A stretch of DNA of 64,000 nt, from positions 25,393,469-25,457,468 of the forward strand of contig OX465584.1 in NCBI GenBank assembly GCA_950022655.1. Direction: 5' to 3'. Position numbers and translations under genes: made by a program. The DNA is from Alentia gelatinosa. Lineage: Eukaryota; Annelida; Polychaeta; Phyllodocida; Polynoidae. A model generated the notes under the pieces. That model had not been told where the DNA came from, made no database searches, and was given only the letters and a program-made list of their open reading frames with translations. This document shows, piece by piece, positions 56,101 through 64,000 of the stretch. Position 1 is the stretch's first letter; each line of letters starts with the position of its first letter.

Positions 56101-58394
56101 CCATGGGAACCCTCAGGATGCACTGATGGATATGGATTATGTTGAAATGTGTTCATGTCAACAAATCCTCCATCATAAAGTGGCCCAGTCAATCGATGTG
56201 ATTTCAGAAAATAAACATGACTTGCATTTCTTTGTTGAAACTGGGTAGTGATGTTTATTGTTGGTGACCTGAATATGTTTTTAGGTTTATTAAGGTTTAC
56301 TCACAGTGTGGTCTGTGTGTAAACAAGTGATGGCTTGCAAAGTTTACAGGCCTAGAACGAACAGGTTTTACCAATTACTGTGTGAAGGTAAGTGACAATA
56401 ATTACGAGAGGAGACGGCTAATCATAGGTATAATAATAATATAATCATTTATCTATACAACTTACTATGCAATATGTACTATTGTGGAAATGATAGAGAT
56501 TATAGAGTTGATATGAGAATACCCGGACAGGATCAGGCCGGTTGAAAACCAAATGTATATTTGAACTGATGCCTAATAAAGAAGAAACCTGTAAAAGAAC
56601 TATGTCAAGAAATATCACTTACTTACTATCGCATAGGATATAACGCAGGATTGATTTCCTCAAACTTAAAGCGTGATACTTGTACATATTCCTGCACATT
56701 ACTCTCTCATAGGTTATTTTAAACAATTCGAGATTATCTAAATAATTACGTCTTCCTAAATGATATCATGACAATGACGTACCATTGAGTTTCACCGAAC
56801 CTTTCTTCATCCGACCTGATTTAGCGGCCGCCGGGTCGGCATCAGCAAACTGGGCCAGCGTGAAATCTGAAATGGAGAAAGTCGACAAGTGTATGACGTA
56901 TTCATCCCAGGAGCTAAATAGAAACCTAAAGTAAAATGCATTCTTACCGTAACAGTTACTGTAATTAACGAGAGGTGTTTTCTGGATTGACCACGGCAGT
57001 CATATCAAGGCTCCCACTGAGCCACTTTGCTATTATACGTAGAGCATTGCGAAATGTTCTCTACAGTGTTGTGCAACAAATGAGCTACGTGAGCGAGCTG
57101 CGCCGCGCGTCACAACAAAGGATGTATACGTAACCCCATTCCATTGTACCACACAGTGCTGCTACTATATCATACGGCGTACAACGTCCAGTAAATATCG
57201 TATTATAACTGATATGAAAGAGTGATGAGTTACACGATCTTTGAACATTTTATATGAGAGAAGTGAAATCGCAAAAGTTGCTAGTGTACGTGGTTATCAT
57301 TATACCTTCACTATACAAACCATCAGCTTGCCATAGAGGGGTTTTAGCCTGGTTTCACGATGTTCACTAAAGCCTAGGTCTATATAACCACGGACTTGGA
57401 TACATAGGTCTCTGATATAACAAACTTTATATGACTCCCCAAAAGATCGTTTGTTAATCCCAAACCAGGATTATTTTTTCAAACCAGATTTCTTTGACAC
57501 AAAAATTGATGCATACGAAACAGATGTATCTAACTTTAATAGCAGGAGTCTTATCCAACACTTTTTCATTTTCAGGTCATCTTAATTCCTTATCTATGCT
57601 ATCTTATCTGTTGGACTTCCATATGAAAGTACATGTCTTTTCATTTGGAAACTCATTGGATTGCTATTCTTCAACGTTACATGGGGAGTTAATGTCAACT
57701 CATTTAACTTATTGTGTGCGTTGCATTGTAGACGCATACTGTCACAGGGGCAATGTGTATATGTCTGGAGATGTGAATTTGTTTACTCCATGCGACCCTC
57801 CAGTCCCTAAGTCGGATATCGACTATAAATATAATCGAGGCCACACAGGACAGCTCAGAATGTCAGATTCCGAACCCGTCTCCCTCTATCGTTAGAACTC
57901 TCACCATACGCTCTATTGCAAAGTTTATTTAGCTATTGTTTCAAACGTCTGACGTTCTCGTACTACCACTAGTTCAAGTTAGGTGAGGGTCTAATCCTGC
58001 ACAGCAACTAAAAATTAGAGGAAGCCACACAGGCACTCACACCAAGGCTTGTGCAACTTGCAAGTGCAACTGGTCATAGTCTACTGACTGACGGGACTGG
58101 CCTCTTGCATAACATCACCGACGTGGGTCTGTGTGTCACAACTTTATCCATCAAACCAACCAACGGTGGTTATGAGGAGACAGGGTGTTCTGTGACTAGA
58201 CTTAATAACCTTGAATTTTGATGGACTGAACCTTATTATGTATGATGAGCGAGCCGAATGAAAACCGGAACACCCAACGAAACAATCGGGCGATGGGTCG
58301 GCACCAGCCGGTAGGATAACTTACCAGTTTGGGCGCCCGACTGACCCAATTGCCGACCTTTTTGCGGCCCCGCCTTCTTTGAAGACTTCGGCAT
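53171..58394 (-). CDS. TMEM183: Transmembrane protein 183 homologue, 5 exons, 360 aa
   Basis: Coding exons on minus: 58394-58325, 56866-56783, 55113-54994, 54499-54307 and 53786-53171. All introns are GT/AG and the phases agree (1,1,1,2), giving 360 residues against 376 in human TMEM183A. Start MPKSSKKAGPQKG resembles human MPKRGKR. Exon 2 has FADADPAAAKSGRMKK like the human DSDP..RSGRVKK segment. Exon 3 is acidic. Exon 4 has YPVDLWFLIGEWIAPEAVAT and FWNSLYTR, an F-box-like region. Exon 5 has LLPKELKPRYMGKIHGLRTR, IVRSLFYLYPPF, VLQIVSTDFIQLPVTMGYKL, MRYHKLRLIF, VLVMDPVVNVRVLSWYNPSY, close to the human C-terminus. The hydrophobic QLPVTMGY segment of the human protein is less hydrophobic here. 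The cellular role is poorly known. Head to head with liprin-alpha, probably sharing a promoter. Confidence 0.93.
54577..54594. repeat. Poly-C run in TMEM183 intron 3
   Basis: About 18 consecutive C on + (G on the transcribed strand), 80 bases upstream of exon 4. May be a G-quadruplex former or an assembly-sensitive site. Confidence 0.8.
55270..55573 (+). mobile_element. LINE RT C-terminal remnant in TMEM183 intron 2
   Basis: GANKIWLTKLQR, a frameshift, then MQNRALRMILDDGAIVHTVE, QLHDLANVRTLIRRRQKLLL and a LINE-like end. The KLQ..QNRALR phrase followed by a helical tail is typical of the C-terminal end of jockey/CR1-type reverse transcriptases. Antisense to TMEM183. Confidence 0.7.
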
Positions 58395-58883
58395 CCCGCC
58401 TGGTCTTCTAATATCAATGTCCTCCTTCGAGTATGATCCATTTTAGCAAAGTTTCAAGAGAGGTTTCATGGACGTCACGTCCTCCTCCGGGGTCTGCTGC
58501 CATTTTGGATTCATTACGCGTGCGCGTGCGCAGAGCGGCACTAGAAAAGTGCATGCCGGGAATGACACACTTTTTCATTGAGGAAAATGGCTCCCTAAAG
58601 ATGGCGATTTTCGGCAATGAGTAGGAGCGGGATTGAGGGATAATATCATTACCGGAGGAGGTCCTGTTGTGTTTTGAGTTCCATAGTCGGACTACGGAGG
58701 TATTTCTTGAGGAGGATATGCGTAAATGCGGTTCTCAGGATGTAACAGGCCTCCGGAATCGAGACCGCAAGTTGAGCCTGTACCGAAGGAGGGGGAATCG
58801 CTTCCACTTGGCGAGGCCGATGATTTTGGCTTCGATTTGATCATATTTGTCGTTTGTGTTTTGGCACAGGAAAAGCCGTCAAA
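58395..58883. promoter_or_regulatory. Candidate bidirectional promoter, TMEM183 (-) / liprin-alpha (+)
   Basis: 490 bases separate the two start codons. The region is CpG-rich and has TGCGCGTGCGCA (58521-58532), which fits the NRF1 consensus, and CATGCCGGGAAT (58552-58563), whose reverse complement ATTCCCGGCATG resembles the ZNF143/Staf site TTCCCAGCATGC. No TATA box is seen. TTTTGGCACAG at 58859-58869 could be a splice acceptor, so liprin-alpha may have an upstream noncoding exon that starts in this region. Confidence 0.6.
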
Positions 58884-59123
58884 ATGATGTGCGACGTGAT
58901 GCCCACTATCTCCGAGGATGGGTCCAACGACAGGGACTCCCAATACTCGGGAGATGAAGCCAACTTTGAACAGTTGATGGTGAACATGCTCGACGAGAGA
59001 GACAAGCTGATGGAAACACTGAGGGAAACGCAGGAGAAACTTGCTATCTTTCAATCCAAGCTAGGAGAAGCTGAACGCGAGAGGGACACATTACAAAAAC
59101 AACTGTCTGCAGACGCTCCTCAG
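58884..59123 (+). CDS. PPFIA: Liprin-alpha, first coding exon (80 codons, gene continues beyond window)
   Basis: Encodes MMCDVMPTISEDGSNDRDSQ, then NFEQLMVNMLDERDKLMETL, RETQEKLAIFQSKLGEAERE and RDTLQKQLSADAPQ, followed by a GTAAGA donor at 59124. Vertebrate liprin-alphas begin MMCEVMPTI and have EQLMVNMLDERDRLL..LRETQE and DSLQRQLNSALPQ at the same places, including the same exon end. Liprin-alphas are coiled-coil plus SAM-domain scaffolds of presynaptic active zones that bind LAR-type phosphatases. The residues here are the start of the N-terminal coiled coil. No second coding exon is seen in the remaining 4.9 kb, so the first coding intron is large. Confidence 0.93.
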
Positions 59124-62100
59124 GTAAGACTAGCTCTGTTTTACATCAGATCAAACCCGCGATATAGGATAGTTTTATTGGCAAGTGGCCCAATTGCTAT
59201 ATGCCGGGATTCCACTGTGGTACATGGATTCATAGAAATATGATGAGCAGCCTTCAGCCAGTCACAGTAGCACCAGCCTCCCTGCTTCAGCAGCGACGGC
59301 GACCCGGAGCCGGGTATTCTACTGCTGATTTACAAACATTTCCTTTATGTTGACCTTATCAAGGCCCAAGTACGGATAGCTGGGTTATACTAGATGTGCT
59401 ATAGACTTTAGTTATACCCGAATGTGGGGACACAGATTCAGAGTCGAGTCGATGCAGTCTGGATCTAGCTTGGAAGAGGGTCACACTGACACAGTGACAG
59501 TGTGTCACTTGCATTGGGAATGCCTGGTACTAGACTACACTGGAAGGAACTGTGTCTGTCAGTCTTTAGTGTCAACCGGCACGGTTAGATCAGGTTATTT
59601 GTTAGACCTAGCCTTCTAACCCAGCCAACTTGTGTCGTTATCAGGCTTTATACAATACTGTGGCACAAGGGTTCACCAATGCACTGATAACTTATTGGCT
59701 CTGTCAACACACATCCATTTAGGATCTGATAGGGACTAATCTGGCTTCATCTCATACTAGTCGTAGCTTCAAGTACCGGCACCTGCGCATGGTCGGTTGT
59801 TTATCATGTATTTCAGACTTTGATATAATATTCATATAAAAAAGCAACTTTCTCAAATAAACCTTCTATTTTTAGTAAAATACTTGATTATACTATCAGT
59901 ACTAATTTGGTAATACAGATGTATACATGTTCATAGTGACATATTATATATTAGACATCCATTCTAATTTCTAATTCTATTTAGAATTTTATTTCGACGG
60001 TGTACACGATGTTTCTCATGATATATGTAGCCCTGTGGGAGAACTGTAAGGATAACATGAACTTTACATAGATGTACCAGCATAATGGCATTTCCTGGCT
60101 TATCAAAGAGCTCAACAAACTGATGGCTATGTGCTTGTAGAGAACTTGTGCATATGTACGTTTTATTAATACTTGTATATATAAATTATAACTCAATTTA
60201 ATCCATATAATTTAATTTATAAAACCTAAATCTCTTCGTACTGTAATTATAGAACATCTTTGACTCTAATAAATTTCTATGTTTGATATGTTATCTACGA
60301 TAGGTAAAGTAGTAAAATTGTATCGAATGCCATTATGGACCCAGGATTCTTTCTAACACATCCACATAAATGCCACCCCGATGATTTGGCAATGTATAGT
60401 GACTTGGCTCCAGAATTCATGAGCACTATGTCTGGTGGGAACATTTACATAGGTATGCTGCTGTTGACACATGTACATGACTGACCACATGTCCAGGCAT
60501 TGGCCAAGGCTGAACATATAGTAGAACCCTGTCGACCACCACCGGTCAGCATCCGAACTTGAGGTATCTAAACCTCATGTAGCACCGCTTGTTAATACCA
60601 AAGATATAGGTGGTATTGGATCAAAAGCTTAGTTACCATATGGCTATATTATACAATTTAAATGTTATAATTATAGACCCAAGTTGAGTAGCAATTATAA
60701 TGTCCAGGGAACTAGTTATTAGCTCTGGAATTGAGGCCAACATTTAAACAACGTAGTTAGATAACGAGTGCTCGTTCGTTTGTATTTTTAATTGCTATGT
60801 AGAGTTCCTTGGATTGTTATGTGAGGAATATGTGTTTTATATTTCTAACGAGGTAATTCTATAAGATCGGTACCAATAATTTACAAACAAACCTGAGGCT
60901 ATTTCATTACATTGATATATAGGCTTCGTAACTTACAAGAATTGATAAATCGCTGTCAAGGAAACATTTATGAACCAGGTTGGGGTCACTGAATTGTAAA
61001 CATAGCTTCCTCGGTGGCGTTGTTGAAATAAAAGTAAAACATAGATGTGATAACCTATGGTAATGCATAATCGCTCCATAAATTATCTCGTCATTTCACC
61101 CTACACTAAATAAGGTCAATGTCTGGTTGGCCTCAACTTGACCTCAGTGACCTCAGACCTAAACCCATTATATGGTCCAGGCACATTAGACCCCTATACA
61201 ATGTTAGCCTAATTGTATACAAGTTCACCGATGACGAACGAGTTTCAATTTAGAAGACAGGTGCTTCCGTGCCCCTGCAGACATGGTATTTTCCGTATAG
61301 ATAATTTCAATAACCATAATTAGGGTCAGTCGCTGCCAACATATTTGAATTTAACCCATTACATTCTATACTTCCCACCATCGCCTGGTGTACACATTTT
61401 TCTGTCATGTTCAAATCATCTCTTCTGGGTTTATGGTCGTTGCCTTTGACCAGGCAGCATTTAGGGCTATACATGTATGTTATTCTAGACTACATGCTTT
61501 ATAAACCTATATACATTATACCGGAAATAAAAACATGATATTCTTAAATTTTATATACCATACGTTTACCACCCAGTAGGAAAAATGTTTCACCAACATT
61601 TGATGGTTATTGTATAGCTGGTAGTACTCCATGGGTAAAGCTTTAGTTGCGGAATGTAATATTTGTCTACCTTTTCCCCATGCCGCTGCGGAGCCGGAAG
61701 TGAGTAACGCCCAACTCATGCGGACAGGCATATGAACTAGCAAACTATACCTCTCAAAAAGAAATGTACTCTAGATTATAAACGATAATCTCGACCATCT
61801 GGTCCCGTCTAAAGCAATTGGTGCAACGGCTTACACTTCTAGAATTTGATCGAAATACATCTGAGGTGAGGTATGCATGGATTGGACAAAATCATTTGTT
61901 GGACACACAGTTTAGGATACATACGCTCTCTAAGACAAGCAGGCACTAGCGTCTGGGGTTATTTAACTCTGCGATGTATAGTAGCACAACGTGTGGTTGT
62001 CACATGGTATTCCTCGTAGGTTGTCTGACCGCCTTTCGCATACACCAGATCCGAAGGTGATCACCTGAAGATGGCGCGGCGATAGACACGATATGTGAAC

Positions 62101-64000
62101 AGTTATTTACGATGTGCGATGTAAGGATAGTTATGTGCAGCGACTGTGAAATCTCTGAAGTACCAGCAGCGTAGGTTTGTTGATAATCCGCAGATAGTAT
62201 GTTCCAAAATGATGGGGAATCAAATAAACTACCAGATCTTAAAGAATATCCTCAATTGATTTTAAAGTAGTGATGTATTTGGGGCTCTTTTTTATGATGT
62301 AGTCGGAGTAGAGGAGGGGTCTGGTCGCATCCAGCAAGCTACACACGCCACGGGATCACATTAGCGGTAACTCTAAGAACTAAGTTACACTGCTTCACCT
62401 GAAAACCCATGCGGACCTGTTTACTAAGAATTATTCTTATTAAGTTGTCACTCTCTCTCTCTGTCACCCATAGAGATGTATCGAATTACCAATACTCAAA
62501 CCCGAACGACTTCCTTCTTCTATTTTTATAACCCCATAATCTGATGGGGAAAATATCAGAAAGAGACAGATTAGTGTACATATCTCCGGGATAATGCAAG
62601 TAGATGCGGCCGTTTGATTGACCGACACTAAATTTGAATAATGCAGCTCCAGCCCTGCTTTATATAGGTTTATAAAACTCTGGCCAGCTGTATCTGTCAT
62701 AGCTCCAACGTGGGTTACTCACTGAGGTCAATCCGCACATTGCATGTTCGTTTTGCAGTGACTCAGGTAGTGGTCTCTATAATTTACCAATGAGTGTTGT
62801 GAGCTGCTCGTAGTCATCTAAACTCTCGCTCTCCATGCGGAAACCAAACCTCTGGAGGCAGAGGGTGAAATTCTGGTAGCGACTGACTCAACATCTCGCT
62901 CTTAGGACGGCGTCAAATGCATGGTGATGAGAAAATAAATCTTGATCGATGTTTATCAAGTTATGCCAGATGCCAGGTGGAATCATTTGAAGGGTAGTGC
63001 AGAAGATGATCTGAATAAAGAAAAAAAGGTTTGGTGCGTCAAGCATGACTTACAGTTGGGGTTTCCAAGCCGCTCATTTTGTGTCCTGCTTTTACCACTC
63101 AGTCATGTGACAACAGGTAGTACATCAAGAAATGTTTGCTCTGATCATTTATCAGAAGAGTGACACTTTACTCTCAGACACGTAAAAATGAAATATCTTT
63201 TAAGGAAACACGAACTAATTCGGTCTCCATAGATTAATCTGAGATTATGGTTCACTAATTCTGGATAAGTGGAAACAGAAGCAGGTTCAAATTCACCATC
63301 TCTAGGTGAAGTTTCATGTTCTATTTGAATCCTGTTCGTGTTTCAACTGAAATATGATATTCACAACGTACAGAATCGGACCTTGCTTTAATGCATTCAG
63401 GCGCCATCAAAAGTTTACCCAGTGAAAGCCTGCTTTGGATGAATCAGTCCACAATAGCAAAAGGCGATCTGAGGTTCCGTCCTATTTTACCATTCAGTAT
63501 TTACAGAAGTAAGTCAGCGAGCCATGACTGACACAAGACCCACTTTCCTATGATACAAATAAGGTACTTTTGCAGCATTAGCTGAATTGGGAAACAAACG
63601 TTAGTCTGTTTCAGTTGAATTGAGAAAGAAATATCTGCTCTGCTACTGAACCATAGATTACCCTCGGCTTGAGGTGTCCTCATTATGTGAATAGGTTCCG
63701 CCTTATTTGAGCCCGACCTGGCTATGATTGACGTGGGTTCATACTATGTGGCAACTGGGAGGGTTATGGGTTGGGGAGGGAGTCGGATTAACCTGTGGCC
63801 ATGTACTAGGATGGGCTCTGCACACACGGTGACGTAGAGGGCGATGTGTCACACTTGACACATCACAGGTAACTACAGGTAAACACAGCAGTTTACGACG
63901 GGCCCTCTGATAAATCTACCCACCACCTCGCTACATGTGCACATGTAAAATATATGAGAAATTCATGAAGTATAAACGGACATGAGGCCGCTGAGAAGTG
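59124..64000. other. Liprin-alpha intron (partial), no other gene recognised
   Basis: No exon with liprin similarity and no other domain is found to the window end. CT microsatellite at about 62448-62463. A weak B-box-like GGTTCAAATTC at about 63284 is not enough for a tRNA or SINE call. Confidence 0.55.

Noticed and set aside
57494..57895. 133-codon ORF in TMEM183 intron 1
   Set aside because: Antisense to an intron, with no domain. Probably chance.

Overview
The window is metazoan nuclear DNA. It has spliced genes with GT/AG introns, large introns, CpG-rich promoter sequence and a dense mix of transposable elements. The host genes (TMEM183, liprin-alpha, a 7TM receptor, a PARP) and the element mix (CR1/jockey-like and Tx1/L1-like LINEs, a Ty3/Gypsy element with a very short LTR, Harbinger remnants, many small terminal-inverted-repeat elements) fit an invertebrate deuterostome, and amphioxus is my best guess. 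The species cannot be proven from the sequence alone.

Layout. 1-1344: 3' part of a PARP-type ADP-ribosyltransferase ending in a lysine-rich stretch and a CaaX box. About 1.4-7.5 kb: nearly full-length LINE (+) whose ORF1 ends in a NADAR domain, followed by an SGNH-hydrolase ORF and an endonuclease/reverse-transcriptase ORF. 7.5-8.05 kb: palindromes and small inverted-repeat elements. 11.1-14.5 kb: diverged minisatellites in opposite orientations, with a solo LTR and three small TIR elements inside. 14.88-22.9 kb: four-exon 7TM receptor (+), with a GC-rich TIR element in intron 2. 23.05-25.99 kb: TIR DNA element carrying a MADF-domain gene with a cysteine hexapeptide repeat (-). 28.2-35.0 kb: a decayed CR1-like LINE (+) split by an inserted Tx1/L1-like LINE (-), which also carries a NADAR domain. 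35.2 and 41.4 kb: two pieces of a Harbinger transposase. 36.8-38.3 kb: another LINE (-). 42.06-43.66 kb: two minisatellite arrays head to head. 44.9-48.1 kb: degraded Gypsy element. 53.17-58.39 kb: five-exon TMEM183 gene (-). 58.88 kb to the end: first coding exon and start of the large first intron of a liprin-alpha gene (+), head to head with TMEM183.

The most interesting signal is ADP-ribosylation. A PARP writer ends about 65 bases before a LINE whose RNA-binding ORF1 protein is fused to a NADAR domain, a family known to remove ADP-ribose from guanine in nucleic acids. A second, distantly related LINE at 30-34.5 kb has the same ORF1-NADAR fusion. Two LINE lineages with the same eraser suggest that it helps the retroelement, perhaps by counteracting host ADP-ribosylation of its RNA or cDNA. 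This is inference. Both copies here carry disabling stops or frameshifts.
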